From contig CAKSWG010000035.1 of NCBI GenBank assembly GCA_934511465.1, positions 1 to 18,033 on the forward strand: a stretch of DNA of 18,033 bases. Direction: 5' to 3'. The notes under the pieces are model-generated. The model had not been told where the DNA came from. It ran no database searches and worked only from the letters and a program-made list of their open reading frames with translations. The DNA is from an uncultured Faecalibacterium sp. Its GTDB lineage: Bacteria; Bacillota; Clostridia; Oscillospirales; Ruminococcaceae. The first letter of the stretch is position 1. Every line of letters begins with the position of its first letter. Shown piece by piece: positions 1 through 6,904 of this stretch. Position numbers and translations under genes: made by a program.

Positions 1-2
1 GC

Positions 3-62
3 ACACTGGACGAAGCCCTGCGTGCCGCCATGGAGGCATTGGATGAAATTTTTGATTCTTAA
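3..62 (+). CDS. C-terminal tail of an upstream gene (partial)
   Basis: An open frame enters from the left edge and ends at TAA 60-62. It reads TLDEALRAAMEALDEIFDS, an amphipathic helix-like tail. It overlaps the first 20 bases of aroQ in another frame, which is the kind of overlap seen elsewhere in this operon. Only 19 residues are visible, so the family cannot be named. Another shikimate-pathway gene is plausible from context but unproven. Confidence 0.4.
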   Translation, partial: TLDEALRAAMEALDEIFDS

Positions 63-507
63 CGGCCCGAACCTCAACATCATGCGCTGGTCGGAGCCGG
101 GCGTGCCCGGGGAGCTGGACTATAACGCCATCATGGACTATGTGCAGGCAGGCTGTGAACAGCTGGGCATCGAGACCGACTGCTGCCAAACGAACCACGA
201 AGGCGACCTTGTGGACGAAATTCAGGCCGCAGCGGGCCGGGTGGACGGCATCGTGCTCAACCCCGGTGCCTACGCCCACTACAGCGTGGCCATTCTGGAC
301 GCGCTGCGGCTGTGCGGCGTGCCCGCCGTGGAAGTGATGCTGCATGCGCCGGACGAGCGGGAGCCCTTCCGCAAGACGGACGTGGTATCCTTTGGCTGTC
401 AGGGCCACTTCATCGGGGAAGGCCCGCAGGGCTACCTGCACGCCTGCATCTATCTGGCCCAGCTGCTGCGCACCGACGGCTCCAGCAAGGCGCATATCGT
501 GATGTAA
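43..507 (+). CDS. aroQ: Type II 3-dehydroquinate dehydratase (divergent active site)
   Basis: This is a 154-residue cytosolic protein of the type II dehydroquinase family, which converts 3-dehydroquinate to 3-dehydroshikimate. Family landmarks are LNGPNLN (6-12), TNHEG (50-54), VLNPGAYAHYSVAILDAL (71-88), VEV (96-98), REPFR (106-110) and GPQGYL (127-132). The ATG at 43 is chosen over a GTG at 22 because GGAGG at 32-36 precedes it by 6 bases and the protein then begins at the usual MKFLILNGPN. The start lies inside the end of the upstream frame, suggesting translational coupling, and aroF follows after 21 bases. The active site is odd. The lid segment usually REPxxYG reads SEPGVPG (17-23), so the catalytic Arg aligns with Ser17 and the Tyr with Pro22. 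The catalytic His of EVHLSN aligns with Met99. Asn10, His79, Glu97 and Arg106 are kept. Family membership is secure; activity is less so. Confidence 0.88.
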   Translation: MKFLILNGPNLNIMRWSEPGVPGELDYNAIMDYVQAGCEQLGIETDCCQTNHEGDLVDEIQAAAGRVDGIVLNPGAYAHYSVAILDALRLCGVPAVEVMLHAPDEREPFRKTDVVSFGCQGHFIGEGPQGYLHACIYLAQLLRTDGSSKAHIVM

Positions 508-528
508 AAACGAAAGGAAATTATCACT

Positions 529-1545
529 ATGATCATCTCCACCAAAAAAGGGACTCCGAAGGACGAACTGGAAAAGATCGTTGACAAATTCGAGAAGCAG
601 GGTCTGGACGTGACCCTGATCACCGGCAAGGACTACAACGTGTTCGGTCTGGTGGGCGACACCACCAAGATCGACGAGCGGGACGTGCTGGCAAACCCGT
701 GGATCGACAACGTTACCCGCGTGTCCGCGCCCTATAAGCGCGCAAACCGCCTGTTCCACCCGGCAGATTCGGTCATCGACTGCGGCGGCGTGAAGATCGG
801 CGGCAAGGAAAAGATCGCCGTCATGGCAGGCCCCTGCAGCATTGAGGGCGCAGAGCAGGCTCTGCGCATTGCACAGGGCGTCAAGGCCGGCGGTGCCACC
901 CTGTTCCGCGGCGGTGCTTACAAGCCCCGCACCTCTCCCTACTCCTTCCAGGGCCTTGAGACCGAGGGCATCTTAGACATGGTAAAAGCCCGCGAGGCCA
1001 CCGGCATGCCCATCGTCTCCGAGCTGATGAGCGAGGACCGCATCCCCGAGTTTGAGGAGTACGTGGACGTGGTGCAGATCGGTGCCCGCAACATGCAGAA
1101 CTTCCAGCTGCTCAAGGCCGTGGGCAAGATGCACAAGCCGGTGCTGCTCAAGCGCGGCCTGTGCAACACCATCGAGGAGTGGATCATGAGCGCTGAGTAT
1201 ATCATGGCCGGCGGCAACGAGCAGGTCATCCTGTGCGAGCGCGGCATCCGCACCTTTGAAAAGTATACCCGCAACACCCTCGACCTGTCCGCCGTGCCCA
1301 TCATCCACGAAAAGACCCACCTGCCCATCATCGTGGACCCCAGCCACGCCACCGGCAAGGCAAACCTTGTGGAGCCCATGATGATCGCCGCCGTGGCCGC
1401 CGGTGCCGACGGTCTGGAAGTGGAGGTCCACTACGACCCCCAGCACGCATGGAGCGACGGTGCCCAGTGCCTGACCCCGGATTCCTTCGCACAGGCCATG
1501 GCAAAGTGCCGTCAGGTGGCATGGGCCATTGGCCGGGATATGTAA
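529..1545 (+). CDS. aroF: 3-deoxy-7-phosphoheptulonate (DAHP) synthase, with N-terminal regulatory domain
   Basis: This 338-residue enzyme condenses phosphoenolpyruvate and erythrose 4-phosphate, the first committed step of the shikimate pathway. Residues 1-70 form a ferredoxin-like domain (MIISTKKGTP start), followed by a TIM barrel. Barrel motifs are MAGPCSIEG (99-107), LFRGGAYKPRTSPYSFQGL (125-143), LLKRG (206-210), ILCERGIRTFE (234-244), IIVDPSHATGK (267-277) and EVEVHYDP (297-304). Expected metal ligands Cys103, His273, Glu299 or its neighbour Glu297, and Asp304 are present. Length and architecture match the Thermotoga/Bacillus subfamily, in which the N-terminal domain mediates feedback inhibition by aromatic amino acids; that this copy is so regulated is inference. 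An AAAGGAAA ribosome site lies at 513-520. Only 6 bases separate its stop from aroA. Confidence 0.96.
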   Translation: MIISTKKGTPKDELEKIVDKFEKQGLDVTLITGKDYNVFGLVGDTTKIDERDVLANPWIDNVTRVSAPYKRANRLFHPADSVIDCGGVKIGGKEKIAVMAGPCSIEGAEQALRIAQGVKAGGATLFRGGAYKPRTSPYSFQGLETEGILDMVKAREATGMPIVSELMSEDRIPEFEEYVDVVQIGARNMQNFQLLKAVGKMHKPVLLKRGLCNTIEEWIMSAEYIMAGGNEQVILCERGIRTFEKYTRNTLDLSAVPIIHEKTHLPIIVDPSHATGKANLVEPMMIAAVAAGADGLEVEVHYDPQHAWSDGAQCLTPDSFAQAMAKCRQVAWAIGRDM

Positions 1546-1551
1546 CGGCCT

Positions 1552-2826
1552 ATGCTGGTAACGATTCAGAACGCGCGTCCCGTAGGCGGCACCATCACCG
1601 CCCCGCCCAGCAAGAGCATGGCTCACCGTGCTGTGCTCTGCGCCGCGCTGGCCGAAGGGCGCAGCCATATCACCAATCTGGAATTCAGCAAGGACATCTC
1701 TGCCACGCTGGGCGCAGCGGCACAGCTGTGCGCCCATGTGCGCACCGGCGCAGACGACGCCGTGGTGGAAGGGCTGGGGCATTTTGTGCCCCTTGCCGCG
1801 CCGGTGGACTGCTGCGAGAGCGGCAGCACCCTGCGTTTTCTCATCCCCATCGCCAGCCTGACCGGACAGGCTGTGACCTTCACCGGCCGCGGACGGCTGA
1901 TGGAGCGGCCCCAGTCGGTGTATGAAGCTCTGTACCGGGAGCAGGGCCTGCGGTTTGAGCAGAGCCCTGCCGGGCTGACCGTGGAGGGCGCACTGACCCC
2001 CGGCGAATACCGGCTGGCGGGCAACGTGTCCAGCCAGTTCATCAGCGGGCTGCTGTTTGCCCTTCCGCTGCTGGCCGGGGACAGCACGCTGCACCTCATC
2101 CCGCCGGTGGAGAGCCGCAGCTACATCGACATGACCCGCGCGGTGCAGGCCGCCTTTGGCGTCGAGAGCCGCTGGCAGGACGAAAACACCCTCGTTCTCC
2201 CGGGCAGGCAGGCCTACCACCCCTGCGACTATACCGTGGAGGGCGATTACAGTCAGGCCGCATTCCCGGCGGTGCTGGGGGCCGTGTGCGGCGGCGTGAC
2301 CATCACCGGCCTTGCCCCGGAAACCTTGCAGGGCGACGCCGTTATTCTGGACATCCTGCGCCGCTGCGGGGCAAAGTTCACCCGCACCGAAACCGGCATC
2401 ACCTTTGAAAAAGCCCCGCTGCACGGTGTGGACATCGACCTTGCGGACTGCCCGGACCTTGGCCCCGTGCTGATGGTGCTGGGCCTTGTGTGCAAGGGTA
2501 CCACCATCATCCGCAACGCAGAGCGGCTGCGTTTGAAGGAGAGCGACCGCATCGCGGCCATGGAAGCCGAGCTGCGCGCAGTGGGCAGCGAAGTGGAGAG
2601 CGAGGGCGGCACCATCACGGTGCAGGGCTGCGCAGGCAAACTGCACGCCCCGGCAGGCACTTTGCACGGCCACAACGACCACCGTGTGGTCATGAGCCTT
2701 GCGGTGCTGAGCCTTGCCACAGGCATCCCCCTGACGGTGGACGATGCCGAAGCCATCACAAAAAGCTGGCCGAATTTCTTTGAGGCCATCAAGCCCTTGG
2801 GCGTGGAGGTGGAACATGTTGGATAA
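1552..2826 (+). CDS. aroA: 3-phosphoshikimate 1-carboxyvinyltransferase (EPSP synthase)
   Basis: This 424-residue, full-length EPSP synthase transfers enolpyruvate from PEP to shikimate 3-phosphate. Visible motifs are PPSKSMAHR (18-26), the PEP-loop equivalent ESGSTLRF (89-96), SSQFISGLL (160-168), EGDYSQAAFP (230-239), RLRLKESDRIAAM (325-337), HNDHRVVMSLAV (374-385) and KSWPNFFEAI (404-413). The loop written GNAGTxxRP in the E. coli enzyme is altered. Its Gly96 equivalent is kept as Gly91, but Thr97 aligns with Ser92 and Pro101 with Phe96, positions known to affect glyphosate binding. The start is the ATG 6 bases after the aroF stop. The 3' end overlaps tyrA by 11 bases, supporting one polycistronic message. 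Confidence 0.96.
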   Translation: MLVTIQNARPVGGTITAPPSKSMAHRAVLCAALAEGRSHITNLEFSKDISATLGAAAQLCAHVRTGADDAVVEGLGHFVPLAAPVDCCESGSTLRFLIPIASLTGQAVTFTGRGRLMERPQSVYEALYREQGLRFEQSPAGLTVEGALTPGEYRLAGNVSSQFISGLLFALPLLAGDSTLHLIPPVESRSYIDMTRAVQAAFGVESRWQDENTLVLPGRQAYHPCDYTVEGDYSQAAFPAVLGAVCGGVTITGLAPETLQGDAVILDILRRCGAKFTRTETGITFEKAPLHGVDIDLADCPDLGPVLMVLGLVCKGTTIIRNAERLRLKESDRIAAMEAELRAVGSEVESEGGTITVQGCAGKLHAPAGTLHGHNDHRVVMSLAVLSLATGIPLTVDDAEAITKSWPNFFEAIKPLGVEVEHVG

Positions 2827-3679
2827 AACAAAGCGTTATCTCGTGGTGGGCCTTGGCCTGCTGGGCGGCAAGTACGCACTGGAGCTGACGAAAGCCGGCT
2901 TCCATGTGGACGGCATCAACCGCAGCGAGGGGCATTTGCAGTACGCGCTGGAGCACGGCTACATTGCAAGCGGCAAGACCCACGATTTTGAGGACCTTGT
3001 GCAGCAGGCCGACCACATCATCTTTGGTCTGTACCCCACGGCCCTCATCGAGTGGTTCCGCACCTACGGCCATCTGCTCAAGCCCGGCTGCATTTTTACG
3101 GATGTGTCCGGCGTCAAGACCGGCCTTGTGGAGCCGGTGCAGGCCATGTGCCCGGCAGGCGTGGAGTTCATTGCCAGCCACCCGATGGCGGGCCGTGAGA
3201 CTTCCAGCGTGGAGCACGCGGCGGAGGTGAACTTTGCCCCTGCCAACTTCATCATCACTCCCACCGAAAAGAACACTCCGGAGGCCATCCAATGGGCAAA
3301 GGAGCTGGCCGTGGTGCTGGGCTTCCACCACATCTGCACCCTGACGGTGCAGGAGCACGACCGGATGATCGGCTATGTGAGCCAGCTGTGCCACGCCATT
3401 GCCGTGAGCCTGATGTGCGCCAACGACAACTCTTCGCTGTGCGAGTACACCGGAGACTCCTTCCGGGACCTGACCCGTATTGCACGCATCAACGATAAAA
3501 TGTGGGCAGAGCTGTTCTTGTGGAACAAGCAGAACCTCATCAGCGAGATCGACCAGTTCGACGCCGCCTTGCAGGAAATGCGCGCCGCCCTTGTGGCCGA
3601 CGACCGGGACAAGCTGGAAGCGATGTTCCGCCTTTCCACCCAGCGCCGCGCAGCATTTGACAAAAAGCTGCCCGAATAA
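2816..3679 (+). CDS. tyrA: Prephenate dehydrogenase
   Basis: This is a 287-residue cytosolic enzyme that oxidatively decarboxylates prephenate to 4-hydroxyphenylpyruvate on the tyrosine branch. The N-terminal Rossmann fold has VGLGLLGGKYALEL (11-24). The catalytic region has DVSGVKTG (96-103) and SHPMAGRE (121-128, His122), followed by HDRMIGYVSQLCHA (181-194) in the helical dimerisation domain. No C-terminal ACT domain is present, so allosteric control by tyrosine through ACT is not expected. At the end of the second strand the sequence is GINRSEG (33-39), where NAD-dependent members usually have an acidic residue; this hints at NADP preference (inference). The start at 2816 is chosen because GGAGG at 2804-2808 precedes it and the Rossmann strand begins at once. 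A longer in-frame start at 2744 would lie deep inside aroA. Confidence 0.94.
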   Translation: MLDKTKRYLVVGLGLLGGKYALELTKAGFHVDGINRSEGHLQYALEHGYIASGKTHDFEDLVQQADHIIFGLYPTALIEWFRTYGHLLKPGCIFTDVSGVKTGLVEPVQAMCPAGVEFIASHPMAGRETSSVEHAAEVNFAPANFIITPTEKNTPEAIQWAKELAVVLGFHHICTLTVQEHDRMIGYVSQLCHAIAVSLMCANDNSSLCEYTGDSFRDLTRIARINDKMWAELFLWNKQNLISEIDQFDAALQEMRAALVADDRDKLEAMFRLSTQRRAAFDKKLPE

Positions 3680-3708
3680 CGTGAATTTGGAAAGCCGGAG
3701 GTATTGCC

Positions 3709-4668
3709 ATGCCCAAGCAGGAAGGCCAGAAATCCAAACTTTTGACCCTTTTGCGCATTCTGGAACAAAAGACCGACGAAGAACACCTGCTCAATGTGCC
3801 GCAGCTGGTGGAACTGCTGGCCCAGCAGGACATCTTTGCCGAGCGCAAAAGCATTTACAGCGATATCGACACCCTGCGCAGCCTTGGCTACGACATCCAG
3901 CTGCGGCGCGGGCGCGGCGGCGGCTACTGGCTGGCCAGCCGCACCTTTGAGCTTTCCGAGCTCAAGCTGCTGGTGGATGCCGTGCAGTCCAGCAAGGTGG
4001 TGTCGGCCCGCACCAGCAGCCGCCTTATCCACAAGCTGGAAGCCCTTTGCTCGGACTACGAGGGCACCCAGCTGCAACGTCAGGTGTACGTGGATGGCCG
4101 CCCCAAAAGTGACAGCCACACCCTGCTTTACAGCATCGATGCGCTGCACAGCGCCATCAACGCGGGCCGGATGGTGCGCTTCCGCTACAAAGAGGGCGGC
4201 ACCCGCACCGTAAGCCCGTGGCAGCTGGCGTGGGAGAACGGCTGCTACTACCTCATTGCCTATCAGGACGAAAAAGAACCGGCGGGCATCCGCAACTACC
4301 GTGTGGACCGCATGTCCGCCGTCACCGTACTGAGCGATGCCCGCCGGGGCAAAGCCGAGTTCCGCCAGTTCGACCTGCCTGCCTACCTGCGCAAGCACTT
4401 CAACATGTACGGCGGGCCGGAGCATCGGGTCACGCTGCGCTGCACCGCCGACTTGGAAAGCGCCATGCGCGACCGTTTTGGCAAAGCGCCGGTCTTTGTT
4501 CCGGAAGAGGACGGCACCCACTTCCACTTTGATGTGCCGGTGTGCGTCAGCCCCCAGTTCTACGGCTGGGTGTGCGGCTTTGGCGGCAAGGTAGAAGTGA
4601 CTGCCCCCGCCGAGGTGCGGCAGGAGATGCGGCAGACGGCAGAAAAATTAGCGAAGATGCATCAATAA
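3709..4668 (+). CDS. WYL-domain transcriptional regulator
   Basis: This 319-residue protein has a DeoR/HTH_11-like winged helix at about 8-75, with SIYSDIDTLRSLGYDIQ (48-64) as recognition helix and wing. A WYL ligand-sensing domain follows at about 140-210, with SPWQLAWENGCYYLIAY (169-185) and RNYRVDRM (195-202). A C-terminal extension at about 235-315 resembles the WCX domain. WYL domains bind small ligands or nucleic acid, and family members are transcription factors. GGAGG at 3697-3701 precedes the start by 7 bases. It lies 29 bases after tyrA with no terminator between, so it is probably co-transcribed with the aromatic operon. Control of that operon, or sensing of a pathway metabolite, is inference from position only. 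The operon promoter is outside the window, so no operator can be examined. Confidence 0.9.
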   Translation: MPKQEGQKSKLLTLLRILEQKTDEEHLLNVPQLVELLAQQDIFAERKSIYSDIDTLRSLGYDIQLRRGRGGGYWLASRTFELSELKLLVDAVQSSKVVSARTSSRLIHKLEALCSDYEGTQLQRQVYVDGRPKSDSHTLLYSIDALHSAINAGRMVRFRYKEGGTRTVSPWQLAWENGCYYLIAYQDEKEPAGIRNYRVDRMSAVTVLSDARRGKAEFRQFDLPAYLRKHFNMYGGPEHRVTLRCTADLESAMRDRFGKAPVFVPEEDGTHFHFDVPVCVSPQFYGWVCGFGGKVEVTAPAEVRQEMRQTAEKLAKMHQ

Positions 4669-4671
4669 CCA

Positions 4672-4706
4672 AGAAAGGCTCCTGCCCAATGGGCAGGAGC
4701 CTTTCT
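4672..4706. terminator. Bidirectional rho-independent terminator
   Basis: Arms AGAAAGGCTCCTGCCC (4672-4687) and its exact reverse complement (4691-4706) form a perfect 16-bp stem with a 3-base AAT loop. The stem ends in AGAAA/TTTCT on each side, so it can serve both converging genes: the WYL regulator (stop 4668) and the AAA+ gene (stop 4719, minus). Confidence 0.9.
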
Positions 4707-4718
4707 CATATATGGAAG

Positions 4719-6770
4719 TTATTCTTCAAATTCCAGATCGCCGGGCAAAATCAGGTCCAGCTCTGCGTCCGGCTCTGCCACAAGACGGCGGCTCTGGTGG
4801 AAGATGGCCTTTTCCAGCGTGTTGCGGGCAAGGCGTCCGTTGCCGGCGGTGCGGCTGTCCAGCGCCTGACGGCGCTTATAGTAGCCCAAAAGCGGGAAGG
4901 TGCAGCCCTCGGCAAGGCGGTAGCCCTTGCCCTTTGCCAGCACGTTGGTGATGTCCAGCAGCTCGTCCGCCGTGTAGTCCGGGAACTCGATCTTGTTGGG
5001 GAAGCGGCTGGCAAGGCCGCTGTTGGCAGTAAGGAACACTTCCATCTCCCGGGTGTAGCCCGCCAGAATGACCACCAGCTCGTCCCGGTGGTCCTCCATG
5101 CCCTTCACAAGGGTGTCGATGGCCTCGAGGCCAAAGCTGTCCTGCTCGCCGCGGTAGAGGCTGTAGGCTTCGTCGATGAACAGCACGCCCCCCAGTGCAC
5201 TTTCAATGACGCTGTTTGTCAGCGGGGCGGTGTGGCCGGTGTAGCGGCCCACAAGGTCGGCGCGGGTCACTTCCACCAGCTGGCCGCCTTTCAGCGCGCC
5301 GATGGCCTTGAGGTACTTTGCCACCAGCCGGGCAATGGTGGTCTTGCCGGTGCCCGGGTTGCCGGTGAAGATCATGTGCATGGAAAGGCTGGCGGTCTTG
5401 AAGCCTGCTGCCGCGCGGCGCTGCTGCACCTGCAAGTTATCGGCCAGACCAAACACGTATTCCTTGACCGGCGCAAGGCCCACAAGGCCGTCAAGCTCGG
5501 CGCGGATCTCCTCCACCGCGCCGGTGTATTCGGCGGGCAGCAGAGCAAAGAGCGCCTGTTCCTCGCCGCCGTTCAGGCAGAACCACACGCCCTCCGGCTT
5601 TGCGGTCAGGGCCACGGTGCCGGTGAGCTTTGCATCGGTTTGCAGGCAGTATTCACTCAGGGCGCGGAAGATCTGATCGCAGGCTTCCCCAAGGCCTGCC
5701 GCGCCCTTTTCCTTGGTGCACCGGGCGGCAACATAGTCCCGCACATCGGCCCCGGCGGAAAGGGTCAGCCCGAGGCGGGTGCTCACCTTCTGGGCCAGCG
5801 CGTTCAGCTGCTGGGCCGCCAGCGCGGCAAGATCCTCGCGGGCAAAGGCGCTGGTGGCGCACACATCCCCCACCGCCGCCACAAAGGGCGCGCCGAACTT
5901 ATCCGCCAGCGCGTCCCGGCCCTTGCGGGAAAAGAAGATGAGGTACTTGCCGCAGGGGGTGATGCTGCTCACCGCGCCCGGGGCCAGCGCTGTGCCCGCA
6001 TCCACAAGGATGCCCTCCTTGTTCACCAGATACCGGCTGGAAAGCGGCGCGCTGCCCTTGACGGCCAGATCCGAAAGAGTCTTGAGGAAGCCCGGATAGC
6101 AGCTTTCGTAGTGCTCAAACACCACGATCTCGCCGGGCGCGTGCAAGGCCGCATACAGGTCCTGCAAAAACAGCTTTTCGGCCCCGGAATTGGGGTAAAG
6201 GGCAAGGTCCATCACCGCCATTTTATCGCTTTGCAAAAGGCCCCGCGCCGCCATGATGCGGGCTGTCTCTTCCAGCGCAAAGTGCCGCCCGGTGCCCGCA
6301 CCGCCGCTGATCAGGATCACGTTGCGTGCCGCCGGGCGCTCGGTGCCCAGCACAAAGGGCCGGCGCATGGCGCGCACCACGCTGTCCACAAAGGCATCCT
6401 GCCCGAGGACGGTCTTTTTTACCTCCGCAGCAAGGCCCTCAAAGCTGCCAAGGTGCTCCGGCTGCACATCGGCCGTGCCTTTGGCAAGCAGGCCGTCTGT
6501 TTCCATATCCCGCAGCATCCGGCGGCTGTCCTCCAAGGCGGACTGCACCGCTGTATCCTGATCTTTGAGCTGGGCGTTCTGTTTTTTGAGCAATTCATCC
6601 AGCTGCTTCTGGTTTTCCAGCAGGGCGGCGTTCAGGTCCGGCACCGTGGGTGCTTTGGGCTTTGCAGGCTCCTGCGGTTTTGCTTCCGGCTTTGTGCCGC
6701 CAAAGCGGGGCTTGCCCCCTGCGCCGAACACACCGTTCATAAGGGTCTCCCAATCGTCGGTATATGCCAT
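4719..6770 (-). CDS. Two-domain AAA+ ATPase: degenerate Clp-like module plus active CbbX/SpoVK-like module
   Basis: This is a 683-residue protein with no signal or membrane segment. Residues 20-45 are Pro/Lys-rich and 45-90 are probable coiled coil (LLENQKQLDELLKKQ). A first AAA-like module at about 105-380 starts VLGQDAFVDSVVRAM, reminiscent of Clp/HSP100. Its Walker A reads GGAGTGRH (156-163), with the Lys and Thr replaced. Its Walker B region, VVFEH (216-220), lacks the DE pair. The second module (about 425-660) is a CbbX/CfxQ/SpoVK-type ATPase with intact GNPGTGKT (470-477), VLFIDEAYSL (529-538), LAGYTREME and the SRF arginine finger (588-590). The family includes Rubisco-activase-like and type VII secretion ATPases; the substrate here is unknown, and no Rubisco or secretion genes lie nearby. 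GGAGGG (6776-6781, minus) supports the start at 6770. It is divergent from the pullulanase gene. Confidence 0.88.
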   Translation of the reverse strand: MAYTDDWETLMNGVFGAGGKPRFGGTKPEAKPQEPAKPKAPTVPDLNAALLENQKQLDELLKKQNAQLKDQDTAVQSALEDSRRMLRDMETDGLLAKGTADVQPEHLGSFEGLAAEVKKTVLGQDAFVDSVVRAMRRPFVLGTERPAARNVILISGGAGTGRHFALEETARIMAARGLLQSDKMAVMDLALYPNSGAEKLFLQDLYAALHAPGEIVVFEHYESCYPGFLKTLSDLAVKGSAPLSSRYLVNKEGILVDAGTALAPGAVSSITPCGKYLIFFSRKGRDALADKFGAPFVAAVGDVCATSAFAREDLAALAAQQLNALAQKVSTRLGLTLSAGADVRDYVAARCTKEKGAAGLGEACDQIFRALSEYCLQTDAKLTGTVALTAKPEGVWFCLNGGEEQALFALLPAEYTGAVEEIRAELDGLVGLAPVKEYVFGLADNLQVQQRRAAAGFKTASLSMHMIFTGNPGTGKTTIARLVAKYLKAIGALKGGQLVEVTRADLVGRYTGHTAPLTNSVIESALGGVLFIDEAYSLYRGEQDSFGLEAIDTLVKGMEDHRDELVVILAGYTREMEVFLTANSGLASRFPNKIEFPDYTADELLDITNVLAKGKGYRLAEGCTFPLLGYYKRRQALDSRTAGNGRLARNTLEKAIFHQSRRLVAEPDAELDLILPGDLEFEE

Positions 6771-6801
6771 GCTTTGCCCTCCGTTTTTGCTTTTTTCTTC
6801 C

Positions 6802-6830
6802 AGTATAGTGTACCCGCGCAGGTTTTGCAA
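6802..6830 (-). promoter_or_regulatory. Sigma-A-type promoter for the AAA+ gene
   Basis: Read on the minus strand, TTGCAA (6825-6830) is followed after exactly 17 bases by TATACT (6802-6807), a 5/6 match to the -10 consensus. Transcription would start about 25 bases upstream of the AAA+ start codon at 6770. Confidence 0.65.
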
Positions 6831-6837
6831 TTCCCTC

Positions 6838-6866
6838 TTGCAAAATACACCGCCGTTGTTTACACT
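6838..6866 (+). promoter_or_regulatory. Probable sigma-A-type promoter for the pullulanase gene
   Basis: TTGCAA (6838-6843), 17 bases, then TACACT (6861-6866, 4/6). It starts 8 bases beyond the minus-strand TTGCAA of the divergent gene, so the two -35 elements are nearly adjacent and polymerases would compete. Each element is weaker than consensus. Confidence 0.45.
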
Positions 6867-6904
6867 TACTGTATGGAAAATAAAAAGAAGGAATGAACAA
6901 TGCC

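Noticed and set aside
973..2817. 614-codon open frame on the minus strand across aroF and aroA
   Set aside because: It lies antisense to two clearly conserved genes, has a His/Gly/Ala-rich composition typical of reversed GC-rich coding DNA, and has no recognisable domain.
4542..6896. 784-codon plus-strand frame antisense to the AAA+ gene
   Set aside because: It crosses a perfect terminator hairpin and opposes intact Walker motifs on the other strand; no domain is seen.
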